From NCBI RefSeq assembly GCF_024199925.1, contig NZ_JANADR010000001.1, positions 5,645,501 through 5,709,500 of the forward strand: a stretch of DNA of 64,000 bases, in the 5' to 3' direction. The notes beneath the pieces are model-generated. The model saw only the letters and a program-made list of their open reading frames with translations, searched no databases and was not told the origin of the DNA. The stretch comes from Bradyrhizobium sp. CCGUVB1N3 (GTDB lineage Bacteria > Pseudomonadota > Alphaproteobacteria > Rhizobiales > Xanthobacteraceae). This document shows positions 43,470 to 51,592 of the stretch, in pieces. The position numbers and the translations under genes were made by a program. The stretch's first letter is position 1. Each line of letters opens with the position of its first letter.

Positions 43470-44708
43470 GTGAAATCCCCGCTGCATTTGACAATCGCCA
43501 TCCTTGCTCTCGTTGCCTCGACGCCGGCTTGGGCGCTCAAGGGCCTTCCCGACTCTATTCAGTTGCCGCCAAGCGTGACGTTCAAGAATACGGATCGCAA
43601 CGTGGATGTCGAAGAATTCGGCCAGGCCGAGTTTCTGATCGAGAAGAACGCCGAAGGCTTCGATCAGCGGATGGTGCAGCAGGGCAAGCACTATCAGAGC
43701 GTCTTGCACATGAGTCCCCGACCGAAGCCCGATGACAGCAACAAGACGTGGCAGGAGATCAAACCCTACTGGCTCAAGGCCGGCTGGCAGATCGTGCGCG
43801 AGTGGGAAAATGGCGCGACGCTCAAGCGACTTCAGGGCGGAGCGGAAATATGGGCGACGCTCAATGTCGCCAATGATTTCGACGAGATTCAACTCGATAT
43901 CGTCGAAGTGGGCGGCTCGAAGGTCGCGTTGACCCTGCGGCCACCGGGCGGCACGCCGGAAAAAGTCGGCGACAAGGATGACTTTCCTTATCTTGCCCGC
44001 TTCCCGGGGACGACGCTGAAAGCGACCAGCCAGGATCCTTCGCCGCTCGATGTCACCGTGCCGCAGAAGGATCAGGAAAAAGTGCTGGCGGGAACCGGAC
44101 AGGCCATCAAGACATATGGCTATCCTGCGAGCGTGTCCGTGCTGCAATTCATCACGGCCTACCGTGACGCGCTCGCCAAAGCCGGCTGGCAGATTCTATT
44201 TCAGAGCCAGGGCCTCAATCAGTCGGACGGAATTCTGCTCGCGCGTTACGCACAAGGCGGCCGGGACATCTGGGTCTCCATGCATATGGGCGCCGGTGAA
44301 ATCGGCGTGGCCGTGGCGGATGCCGGCGCGGACGATCTCGCAGCGCGCCTGGACAGGGACTGCCATGTACCGCTCTACGGCGTGCATTTCGATTTCAACA
44401 AGGCAACTCTGCGAGAGGAGTCCGAGCCGTTGCTCAACCGCGTGCTGACCACGCTCAAGGGTCAGCCAAAGCTGATGGTCGAGTTGCAGGGGCACACCGA
44501 CAATGTTGGCAGCGACGATTACAATTTGAAGCTGTCCGGCGCCCGAGCGCTGGCCGTCATGCAATGGCTGGTCGCGCACGGCACTGAAACGTCCCGGGTG
44601 AGCACGCAGGGCTATGGCAAGAGCCGGCCGGTCGCTTCCAACGACAGCGACGAGGGCCGTGCGAAGAACCGGCGCGTCGAGCTCGCGCGCAAGGGATGCC
44701 AGCGTTGA
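43470..44708 (+). CDS. OmpA-family C-terminal domain protein
   Basis: This 412-residue exported protein has a signal peptide ending PAWA before LKGLPD. A large N-terminal part of about 280 residues contains two related segments (KTWQEIKPYWLKAGWQIVRE and ITAYRDALAKAGWQILFQSQ). The OmpA/MotB peptidoglycan-binding domain spans about 295-410 (VHFDFNKATLREESEPLLNR, LQGHTDNVGSDDYNLKLSGA, and closing RRVEL). It probably ties the outer envelope to peptidoglycan. The start is GTG 43470. No beta-barrel segment is seen at the N-terminus. Confidence 0.88.
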   Translation: MKSPLHLTIAILALVASTPAWALKGLPDSIQLPPSVTFKNTDRNVDVEEFGQAEFLIEKNAEGFDQRMVQQGKHYQSVLHMSPRPKPDDSNKTWQEIKPYWLKAGWQIVREWENGATLKRLQGGAEIWATLNVANDFDEIQLDIVEVGGSKVALTLRPPGGTPEKVGDKDDFPYLARFPGTTLKATSQDPSPLDVTVPQKDQEKVLAGTGQAIKTYGYPASVSVLQFITAYRDALAKAGWQILFQSQGLNQSDGILLARYAQGGRDIWVSMHMGAGEIGVAVADAGADDLAARLDRDCHVPLYGVHFDFNKATLREESEPLLNRVLTTLKGQPKLMVELQGHTDNVGSDDYNLKLSGARALAVMQWLVAHGTETSRVSTQGYGKSRPVASNDSDEGRAKNRRVELARKGCQR

Positions 44709-44760
44709 CGGGATCCAAGCTGCGATTGACCTGAGAGATCGCGCGGCAATCCGCCGCTCG

Positions 44761-44890
44761 GAAAGTGGCGCGCCACGGCCGATGAAGATGGGCACTACTC
44801 GCTCGCCCTTCCGCTATGAAGCCGCAGCCCGCCACGCGCTCCAGTCGAAGCATTTGCGACAGCCTACGATCTTGCGCTGCGCCTTATCGT
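44761..44890. repeat. Family E dispersed repeat, copy 2
   Basis: The core at 44761-44796 (GAAAGTGGCGCG, CACGGCCGATGAAGATGGGCA) is followed by about 95 bases that align with copy 3 without gaps when read as protein on the plus strand (PMKMGTTRSPFRYEAAARHA versus PMKMGTLATPWRCDAVAGYT). It occupies the gene-free stretch 44709-45102. I see no gene that a ribosome site supports there. Confidence 0.75.
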
Positions 44891-45102
44891 CTGCCTCCCA
44901 GACAACGATTGCGCCTTGGCCCCGTCCGCTCTTTTTTGCCGCGACCAACTGCGTTGCGGCCACCGCCAGTCCGAAACAACGGCCGCACGCAGCAAGTGAG
45001 ATCAAGGTCGGCCTGATAGCGCGCTCGATCTGCGCAATCGTCCTGGGACAAATTGCCAGAATGCCCATTCGCGACAGGGGCACGAGATCGCCAGATCACA
45101 CC

Positions 45103-45342
45103 CTATGCCCGGCCCTTGATCTCATAGTGGCCCGGCACGCATTTGTAGCGCTCGATCCGCCAGTTTGAATGATACAGCGGATGTTCACCCATCCACTTCG
45201 CAAGCGGCGCCTGCGCCCCCTTCATGCAGTCCTGAAACGTGATGTCGGGCGTCATGCTGCTGTCGGTCACGATCTCCTCGACGCAACTGCCCGCGGCGGC
45301 GGCGCTGAGGTGGCAGAGAATTGCAACGACGGTCACGAACAT
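45103..45342 (-). CDS. Small secreted hypothetical protein
   Basis: This 79-residue protein starts MFVTVVAILCHLSAAAAGS, a clear signal peptide, and the mature part has three Cys (GSCVEE, FQDCMKG, RYKCVPG) and is otherwise soluble. GGAAAGG lies upstream. The first ATG (45351) directly abuts it, so I chose the in-frame ATG 9 bases further on. The family is unknown. The pattern TPDITFQDCMKGAQAPLAKW and HYEIKGRA recurs in small rhizobial hypotheticals as I recall, but no role is known. Confidence 0.7.
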   Translation of the reverse strand: MFVTVVAILCHLSAAAAGSCVEEIVTDSSMTPDITFQDCMKGAQAPLAKWMGEHPLYHSNWRIERYKCVPGHYEIKGRA

Positions 45343-45446
45343 GCATTGCATCCTTTCCGGTTGGCCGGGCGGGCAGCGTGCACGATTGCAGCATCCTCGC
45401 CCTTCAACGGCGGGGCCGATCTTACCGAGGGCTATCGATGCGTCAT

Positions 45447-45480
45447 CATACTTTGGTCCTGATCGTACTTTGGTCCTGAT
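45447..45480. repeat. 17-base tandem duplication
   Basis: CATACTTTGGTCCTGAT (45447-45463) is followed immediately by CGTACTTTGGTCCTGAT (45464-45480). It lies in the gene-free gap 45352-45581, which otherwise shows nothing I recognise. Confidence 0.7.
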
Positions 45481-45581
45481 GCAGTTCCGTCGTCGCCCGG
45501 ACTACACGTCGTTGTGCTCGATCAATTCAGGCTGCTCATGCCTGGACAGAGTACCGGCTCTATCTGGAATTGGAGACGCGT

Positions 45582-45911
45582 ATGGCTGGAAATGGCTTGG
45601 TACCGATGGCCGACTTCCGTGCGGCTCATCGGAGTGCGGCTCACAGAATCGTCTATCTGATCGTCGACAACGTCGTGGGATGGCCTGGCCGCGCACGCCT
45701 GAAGCTCGAGGTCGAACGAACCGATCGCGAAACCATCATCGCCAACCTTGTCGACGGCCACTTCAATGATCCGGTCCGCATCATTGCCTTCGACCCGAAG
45801 GCCCACTGGTCGAAGGACGTCTCGAGAGAGCTCGCGGAGGAAATCCAGACGCGTTGCGACATCGACGCGGTGCCGGTGCCGGAGCACATCCAGGACTTCG
45901 TCAAACGCTGA
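45582..45911 (+). CDS. Hypothetical protein
   Basis: This 109-residue soluble protein starts at ATG 45582, with GGAG 7 bases upstream; a TTG four codons before is less likely. Its C-terminal half (VERTDRETIIANLVDGHFND, PVRIIAFDPKAHWSKDVSRE) is regular alpha/beta with no recognised family, and I see no signal peptide. It lies among repeats and other orphan genes. Confidence 0.65.
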   Translation: MAGNGLVPMADFRAAHRSAAHRIVYLIVDNVVGWPGRARLKLEVERTDRETIIANLVDGHFNDPVRIIAFDPKAHWSKDVSRELAEEIQTRCDIDAVPVPEHIQDFVKR

Positions 45912-46035
45912 TTTCGACAGTCGTTGGCAACGCGTGGCACGGATTCGGAAATCTGGACGGCTTACGGCAACCGACGAACAGCGGGCAGATCGCCAAGAAC
46001 TGCAATCAGCAGCGTAGCGACGTCTTTACGCAACC

Positions 46036-46078
46036 AGTTCTTGGCGCAACTCATTCTTGGCGCAACTAGTTCTTGGCG
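46036..46078. repeat. Short tandem repeat at the 3' end of a small gene
   Basis: CAGTTCTTGGCGCAACT, then CATTCTTGGCGCAACT, then AGTTCTTGGCG form three imperfect copies of about 16 bases. The last copy encodes the final residues of the minus-strand gene ending at 46066. Confidence 0.65.
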
Positions 46079-46440
46079 TTCCGCTTCTTGCTCGCCCCCC
46101 TCAGCGGGGCCGCAGGTGATGGAGCCGGATTGTCCCAGCCTGCCATCTGCAGACAGGTGAGCAGATCGACATAGCTTTGTATTCCTCCTGCCGTAGCCTC
46201 GCCTTCGCAGGTTTCACGCATCGGAGCAGGAACGGTCAGCCAAATCGAACCTAGCTGTTGCTGCGCAAGTGTCTCGTCACGCATGCATTCGCCGGCGTCC
46301 TGCGCCAGGGCGAGCCCCGACGCTTTGTCGTCAGCAGAAACGTCCCTGCATAGAGCTTCCACGTTCAGGACGGGCACACGGTCTGAAATCGTCACCGTGG
46401 GCTGACCAAGAAGCGATAATGCCAACAGCACTGCTTTCAT
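46066..46440 (-). CDS. Small secreted hypothetical protein
   Basis: This 124-residue protein has a short signal-like N-terminus (MKAVLLALSLLGQPTVT) and a strong ribosome site, AAGGAGGGGATCTG, before ATG 46440; a longer frame upstream passes through repeat E3. Mature Cys residues lie in ALCRDVSADD, AGECMRDETL, RETCEGEATA and LTCLQMAGW, spaced as two possible disulfides. The tail KKRNAKN is basic. No family is recognised. Confidence 0.7.
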   Translation of the reverse strand: MKAVLLALSLLGQPTVTISDRVPVLNVEALCRDVSADDKASGLALAQDAGECMRDETLAQQQLGSIWLTVPAPMRETCEGEATAGGIQSYVDLLTCLQMAGWDNPAPSPAAPLRGASKKRNAKN

Positions 46441-46659
46441 CAGATCCCCTCCTTTTGAATTGGATTGGACGCGGTAGCTTAGGGAGGTTAGGCCTGATTT
46501 ATTTCCGGCTGGCTTCGCCTGGCCGAGAAAGGATTTCGTCCCGGCCCGACATCGAACTGCCGGCTCGCGGGGGGCGTGGCGAATTCCGAACGCCGAGAGC
46601 AACGCGCTCCCTGGTCGCAGCCCAAGCAACAAAACGCAAAGTCTGGAGTGCCCAATACC

Positions 46660-46800
46660 GAAATGGCGCGGCACGGCCGATGAAGATGGGCACTCTTGCT
46701 ACGCCGTGGCGCTGTGATGCGGTGGCCGGCTACACGCTCCGGGCGGCAAAGCTGCGGCGACCTGCGATTTCGCGCTATGCCTCATGGGCGACCGACGACA
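46660..46800. repeat. Family E dispersed repeat, copy 3
   Basis: The core at 46660-46694 is nearly identical to copy 2, and the following part keeps its plus-strand reading frame relation (TLRAAKLRRPAISRYA versus ALQSKHLRQPTILRCA). It lies in the 571-base gap 46441-47011 upstream of the symporter gene. The rest of that gap shows no gene and no clear promoter. Confidence 0.75.
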
Positions 46801-47011
46801 GCAGCTTAACTGCCAACGACCGGTGGCCGCATTCGATTCCGCGCCGAGCGAGAGACCGAATTCTCCGGGGCGCCGGCTTCTCTAACCTATGCCGCTCCGA
46901 CATATCTTCCTATCGCCCGATTGTTTTGGACATGGCACGCCGCGCTCTGATTTATGCTCCAACCGTAAGGCGGGCAGATCAGGTCTCGTCCAAATCGGGA
47001 GCGAAACAGTC

Positions 47012-48325
47012 ATGGCGATCTTCCGCCAGCTCTATGTCCAGGTTCTGATCGCCATCGTCGTGGCGGTCGTGTTCGGTCTCCTCGCCCCCGAGGCCGCGGT
47101 TGAGATGAAGCCGCTGGGGGACGCCTTCATCGCGCTGCTGCGCATGCTCCTCGGGCCCATCATTTTCTGCTCGGTCGTTCTCGGGCTGACGCACGTGCGC
47201 GACATGGGCCAACTCGGCCGGCTCGCCTTCAAATCGCTGCTCTACTTCGAGATCCTGACCACGCTCGGTATGGCGGCCGGCTTTGTCGCCGTCAACCTGT
47301 TCCACCCGGGGGACGGCTTACACGCGACCAACCTCGTGCTGAGCGACAGTGTCTCGAAGATATCGGGCGCAGCGAGTCATTTCACGGCGGTGGGTTTCTT
47401 CCTCAGCATCATTCCCATCACCATTGTCGACGCCTTCGCCAAGGGTGAAATCCTGCAGGTGCTGTTCGTGTCGATTCTGACTGGCGCGGCATTGAGTATC
47501 GGTGCCGGCAAGGACTCCCCGATCCTGCGCGGCATCGAGGAAGCGCAGACGGTTCTCTTTCGCATCCTCAGCTTCGTCATGAGAGCCGCGCCGCTCGGCG
47601 CTTTCGGTGCCATGGCGGCGGCGGTCGGCGCCCATGGCGGGGCTACACTGCTCTACCTCGCCAAGGTCGTGATCCTCTATTGGGCGACGTCGCTGGTCTT
47701 CGTCTTCGGAGTGCTCGGCGCGGTCTGCGTCATGGCCGGGCTGCCCATCTTCAAGCTGCTGCGCCTGATCCGCGAGGAGTTGCTGCTGGTGCTGGGGACC
47801 GCGTCCGGCGAGGTGGCGTTGCCGCGGCTGATGTTGAAGCTGGAGAAAGCCGGCTGCGACGGTTCCATCGTTGGCTTCGTGCTGCCCGCCGGCTACAGCT
47901 TCAACCTCGACGGCACCGGCATCTACCTCGCCATCGCGGTCGGCTTCATCGCCCAGGCGACCGACACGCCGTTCTCGTTCGGCCAGCAGATCGGCGTGCT
48001 CGCCATCATGCTGCTGACCTCGAAGGGAGGCACCACGGTCGCCGGCGGCGCCTTCATCAAGCTTGCGGCCACCTTGCAGACGGTGAGAGCGCTGCCGCTC
48101 AACGGCCTCGGGCTGCTGTTCGGCATCGACCGCCTGATGGCGACCTGCACGGCGCTGACCAACGTCGTCGGCAACACCGTTGCCGTCTTTGTCATCGCGA
48201 AATGGGAGAATGCCTTCGATCACGCCAAGCTCGATGCCTGTCTCGCCGCGGAGATGCCGGCTGCGACTCCGGCTGCGCTTGTGTCCGGCGACGCCCAGCC
48301 GGTGATGCTGAAGGCCGGCGAGTGA
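47012..48325 (+). CDS. DctA-like dicarboxylate/amino-acid:cation symporter (DAACS)
   Basis: This 437-residue inner-membrane carrier has the glutamate-transporter fold. Kept motifs are NLDGTG (298-303) in TM7, SKGGTTVAGGAFI (337-349) in hairpin 2 and NVVGN (384-388) in TM8. It departs from DctA at substrate-contact positions. Hairpin 1 reads TASGE where DctA has a serine triplet, and TM8 reads DRLMATCTALTN, with Thr380 where DctA has the Arg that binds the substrate's second carboxylate. Neutral-amino-acid members of the family have Cys or Thr there. The likely substrate is therefore a monocarboxylate or neutral compound, not succinate. It heads the catabolic island. ATG 47012 has GGGAG upstream. 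Confidence 0.9.
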   Translation: MAIFRQLYVQVLIAIVVAVVFGLLAPEAAVEMKPLGDAFIALLRMLLGPIIFCSVVLGLTHVRDMGQLGRLAFKSLLYFEILTTLGMAAGFVAVNLFHPGDGLHATNLVLSDSVSKISGAASHFTAVGFFLSIIPITIVDAFAKGEILQVLFVSILTGAALSIGAGKDSPILRGIEEAQTVLFRILSFVMRAAPLGAFGAMAAAVGAHGGATLLYLAKVVILYWATSLVFVFGVLGAVCVMAGLPIFKLLRLIREELLLVLGTASGEVALPRLMLKLEKAGCDGSIVGFVLPAGYSFNLDGTGIYLAIAVGFIAQATDTPFSFGQQIGVLAIMLLTSKGGTTVAGGAFIKLAATLQTVRALPLNGLGLLFGIDRLMATCTALTNVVGNTVAVFVIAKWENAFDHAKLDACLAAEMPAATPAALVSGDAQPVMLKAGE

Positions 48326-48339
48326 TGTTCAGCGCCGCC

Positions 48340-49332
48340 TCAGCGCCCGTGATCGCCGATCACCTTAGCGCCGATCCAGCTTCCGTCCGCGACGCTGCGG
48401 GCGATGACGTCGCGCACCAATACCAGCAGCTCGCCCGCGAGCCAGCTCGGTTGCCGCTCGCGCGGCATGCCGATCGAGACGGTCGAGATCAGCGACGGCC
48501 GTTCGATGAACCGGACGCTGAGCTCGCTGCGCTCGGCATCGGCTGCGACTGCGGCAAAGGCGAGGATGGTCGCGCCGAGGCCGCGTTTCACCATCGCCTT
48601 GGTCATCGCGACGCTGTCGACCTCGAAGGCGACGTTCAGGCGCACGCCGTGCTGGATGGCGGCTTGTTCGATCAGGCGCCGGTTGCTGTGTGGCAGGCTG
48701 GGCAGAATCAGCTGCAGCTCCGACAAGTCGCGCCACCGGATGGTTTCCGGCTGCGGCTTGCCGCGTTTGACCGGCGGCCCCGCGACTACCATCCGCTCGT
48801 GCAGGATGGGCGTCATCGCGACGCCGTCGAGCGGGGGCGGATTGTAGAGCACGGCGACGTCGAGACGCCGGTCGAGCAGCCATTCCTCGAGCGAGGAGCT
48901 GATGCCCTCGCGCACCTGCAGCGAGGCTTGCGGCCAGCGGTTGCGCAATTCGGCGACGACCGAGGGAGCGATCAGAAGGCCGGCTGCCGGCGGCACGCCA
49001 AGCACGACATGGCCGGCAAAGCGCGGATCGGGTGTCCGCACGACACCGGGGATCTGGTCGATCTGCAGCAGCACCGCATGGGCGTGCTCGAGCAGGGTCG
49101 TACCGGCCCGCGTCAGGCGCACCCCGCGCCCATGCCGGACCAGCAGCGCAACGCCGAGTTCATCCTCGAGCTTCATCAATTGACGGCTCAGCGCGGACTG
49201 CGCGACGTTCAGCACGGCCGACGCCCGATTCAGGCTTCCGGCGCGGGCGACCTGCACGAAATAACGAAGTCCCCGGATGTCGATGGTCGTTTCCTCCGCG
49301 CCGCGCAGCTGACCAAACTCAAGTTCTCGCAA
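48340..49332 (-). CDS. LysR-family regulator, divergent from the catabolic operon
   Basis: This 330-residue LysR-type regulator has an HTH beginning IDIRGLRYFVQVARAGSLNR, then SALSRQLMKLEDELGV, and an effector domain. The TTG at 49332 gives the coordinates used, but the best ribosome site (GGAGG) lies before an ATC codon at residue 17, exactly where homologues place their initiating Met-Asp-Ile-Arg. Its 5' end is about 65 bases from the alpha/beta hydrolase gene in the opposite direction, so it most likely activates that operon and perhaps the symporter, whose 3' end it faces. Confidence 0.87.
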   Translation of the reverse strand: MRELEFGQLRGAEETTIDIRGLRYFVQVARAGSLNRASAVLNVAQSALSRQLMKLEDELGVALLVRHGRGVRLTRAGTTLLEHAHAVLLQIDQIPGVVRTPDPRFAGHVVLGVPPAAGLLIAPSVVAELRNRWPQASLQVREGISSSLEEWLLDRRLDVAVLYNPPPLDGVAMTPILHERMVVAGPPVKRGKPQPETIRWRDLSELQLILPSLPHSNRRLIEQAAIQHGVRLNVAFEVDSVAMTKAMVKRGLGATILAFAAVAADAERSELSVRFIERPSLISTVSIGMPRERQPSWLAGELLVLVRDVIARSVADGSWIGAKVIGDHGR

Positions 49333-49397
49333 GCAACTCGAGGCGAGTCAAACGCACCAGCCCGATTGTGCAAGATGCCAACTGAAACGCGTGCATC

Positions 49398-50213
49398 ATG
49401 AACTGGATCCATCTCGACGATATCACGCTGCGTTACGAGCTGGCGGGGCAGGGCCGCGAGACCATGGTTCTGCTGCACGAACTCGGCGGCAGCCTCGAAA
49501 GCTTCGACAGCCTGACGCCGCTGCTTGGCGGAAGCCTGGATGTACTGCGCTACGATCTGCGCGGCGCCGGCCTGTCCGAGAAGCCGAGGGCTGCCTTTGC
49601 CTTCGACGATCACGTCGACGATCTCGCCGGGCTGCTCGCAGCGCTTGACATCAACGCGCCCGTTCACGTCGCCGGCGTCGCGGCGGGGGCGGCGCTCGCC
49701 GTCAGCTTCGCGCTGCGATGCCCGCAGCTTGTCCGCTCTCTAGCCCTCTGTGCGCCCGCGCTCAACGTCGACGAGGAGCGCGTGCGCTATCTTGCCCAGC
49801 GCTCCGAGCTTGTGATGCGCGACGGCATGCGCGCGGTGGCCGATGATACGCTCGATCGTTCCTATCCACCGATCGTGCGACGCGATGCTGCGGCCTATCT
49901 GAGCTATCGGGGGCGCTTCCTCGGCAACGATCCGGTCGGCTACGCCCGCAACAATCTCGCTTTCGCGCAAGTGCATCTGCTCGACCGGCTCAAGGAGCTT
50001 GCGTCCCCATGCCTGGTATTGGCGGGCGCACATGATCTGCTGCGTCCGCCGGACAAGGTCGGCGTGATCGCGCAAATGATTCCGCGCGCGGACTACGCGA
50101 TCGCCGACAGCGGCCATCTGATGCCGGTGCAGGCGCCGGGCGAGATGGCCCGGCATCTCCTCGATTTTGTCGCGCCTGTCGAGGGCGGCGTTGCGCTTTC
50201 GCACGCATCGTGA
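49398..50213 (+). CDS. Alpha/beta-hydrolase-fold protein lacking the nucleophile serine
   Basis: This 271-residue protein resembles 3-oxoadipate enol-lactonase (PcaD). Asp213 in AGAHD and His240 in DSGH are present. The nucleophile elbow reads GVAAG (93-97), so Ala95 replaces the expected Ser. This is a real codon (GCG), not an ambiguity. It may be a non-hydrolytic relative, such as a dioxygenase-like or C-C bond enzyme of this fold, or use another residue. It is first in a plus-strand operon with a CMD-like protein, an SDR and an amidohydrolase, only 13 bases ahead of the CMD-like gene. Confidence 0.85.
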   Translation: MNWIHLDDITLRYELAGQGRETMVLLHELGGSLESFDSLTPLLGGSLDVLRYDLRGAGLSEKPRAAFAFDDHVDDLAGLLAALDINAPVHVAGVAAGAALAVSFALRCPQLVRSLALCAPALNVDEERVRYLAQRSELVMRDGMRAVADDTLDRSYPPIVRRDAAAYLSYRGRFLGNDPVGYARNNLAFAQVHLLDRLKELASPCLVLAGAHDLLRPPDKVGVIAQMIPRADYAIADSGHLMPVQAPGEMARHLLDFVAPVEGGVALSHAS

Positions 50214-50226
50214 ATGGGACAACGTC

Positions 50227-50775
50227 ATGCGCGTTAGGGATCTGTCACCCGATGAGATGAACGCCGACCAGCGTTCCGTCGCGGCCGAAGCCGCCGCCGG
50301 CAAGCGGGGGCGCGTGCCGGCGCCGCTGCGCGCCTGGCTGCACAGCCCCGAGCTGGGGCGCAGGGCGCAGAAGCTCGGTGAATTCATCCGCTACGACACC
50401 ACGCTGCCGCCACATCTCTCCGAGCTCGCCATCCTGGTGACGGCGCGGTACTGGACCTCGCACTACGAGTGGTACGCTCACAAGCGCGAGGGGTTGAAAG
50501 CCGGCATTGATCCGGCGATCATCGCGACGATCGCCGCGCGGCGCGAGCCGGCATTCCCCGATCCCAAGGCAAAGCTCGTCCATGACTATGTGAAGACGTT
50601 GCTGGCGAAGGGCCGCGTGCCCGATCTGCTGCATGCGGCAGCGGCCTGCATGCTCGGCGAGCAGGGCGTGGTCGAGCTGGTCGGCATCGTCGGCTACTAC
50701 ACGCTGGTGGCGCTGACCCTCAACGCCTTCGAGATCGATCTTCCCGAGGGCGAGAGTCCGGAACTCGGTGATTGA
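50227..50775 (+). CDS. Carboxymuconolactone-decarboxylase-like protein
   Basis: This 182-residue protein is of the CMD/AhpD fold. The helical signature (SELAILVTARYWTSHYEWYA then HKREGLKAG) is present, but the redox Cys pair of AhpD is absent, so a peroxidase role is unlikely and a lactone decarboxylase-like or accessory role is favoured. The start ATG 50227 lies close behind the hydrolase stop. In the protocatechuate pathway PcaC acts next to PcaD, which fits the neighbouring hydrolase-like gene. Confidence 0.83.
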   Translation: MRVRDLSPDEMNADQRSVAAEAAAGKRGRVPAPLRAWLHSPELGRRAQKLGEFIRYDTTLPPHLSELAILVTARYWTSHYEWYAHKREGLKAGIDPAIIATIAARREPAFPDPKAKLVHDYVKTLLAKGRVPDLLHAAAACMLGEQGVVELVGIVGYYTLVALTLNAFEIDLPEGESPELGD

Positions 50776-50785
50776 GGAGGCGGGC

Positions 50786-51586
50786 ATGAGCAGACGTCTC
50801 GACGGCAAGGTGGCGATTGTGACGGGCGCGGGCTGCGTTGGCCCCGGCTGGGGTAACGGCCGCGCCGCGGCCGTGCTGTTTGCGCGCGAAGGCGCCAAGG
50901 TGTTCGCTGTCGACAACAATCCCGCCAGCATGGACGAGACGCTGGAACGGGCGCGTGCGGAGGGGGGCGTCATCCTGCCCCATGCTTGCAACGTCACCGA
51001 TCAAGACGCAGTAACGGCAATGGTGGCCGCGTGCATCGAGGCGTTCGGGCGCGTCGACATCCTCGTCAACAATGTCGGGGGATCGGCGCCGGGCGGTCCG
51101 GTCGAGCTGTCCGAGCAGACCTGGAACCGGCAGATCGACCATAACCTGACCAGCGTGTTTCTCGGCTGCAAGGCGGTGTTGCCGGCGATGGAGCGGCAGG
51201 GCGGCGGCGCGATCGTCAACATTGCCTCGACATCCGGCATTCGCTGGACCGGTTCGGCGCAAGTCGGATATGCCGCCGCCAAGGCCGGCGTCATCCAGTT
51301 CTCGCGCGTCGTCGCCGTGCAATATGCGGCGAAGAACATTCGCGTCAACACGGTGGTGCCGGGCCAGATGCACACCCCCATGGTGGAGGCGCGGCTCGCC
51401 GGCCAGCGCGCCGGCGGCGATGTCGAGGTCCTGCTGAAGACGCGGCTTGCGCGCATTCCGCTCGGCTTCATGGGGGACGGCCGCGATACGGCGAACGCTG
51501 CGTTGTTCCTGGCCTCGGATGAGGCGCGTTTCGTCACCGGCACCGAGATCGTCGTCGACGGCGGCATGAGTGCGCGATGCGATTGA
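50786..51586 (+). CDS. Short-chain dehydrogenase/reductase
   Basis: This 266-residue NAD(P)-dependent SDR has the nucleotide motif TGAGCVGPGWGNG near residues 13-25, NNVG at 95-98, and catalytic Ser148, Tyr162 and Lys166 (YAAAK). GAGGAGG precedes ATG 50786, 10 bases after the CMD-like stop. The glycine loop is longer than usual (GCVGPGWGN), a form common in aromatic-acid catabolic SDRs. It probably oxidises a hydroxy or dihydrodiol intermediate of the island's substrate; the substrate is unknown. Confidence 0.9.
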   Translation: MSRRLDGKVAIVTGAGCVGPGWGNGRAAAVLFAREGAKVFAVDNNPASMDETLERARAEGGVILPHACNVTDQDAVTAMVAACIEAFGRVDILVNNVGGSAPGGPVELSEQTWNRQIDHNLTSVFLGCKAVLPAMERQGGGAIVNIASTSGIRWTGSAQVGYAAAKAGVIQFSRVVAVQYAAKNIRVNTVVPGQMHTPMVEARLAGQRAGGDVEVLLKTRLARIPLGFMGDGRDTANAALFLASDEARFVTGTEIVVDGGMSARCD

Positions 51587-51592
51587 GGTGCC

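Noticed and set aside
46066..46674. Longer 202-codon version of the small secreted gene
   Set aside because: The extra N-terminal part runs through repeat E3, and the strong ribosome site and signal peptide begin at 46440.
46933..46949. TGGCACG element upstream of the DctA-like gene as a sigma-54 promoter
   Set aside because: The -24 half fits but no GC stands at the required distance for the -12 half, so a dctA-style sigma-54 promoter is not supported.
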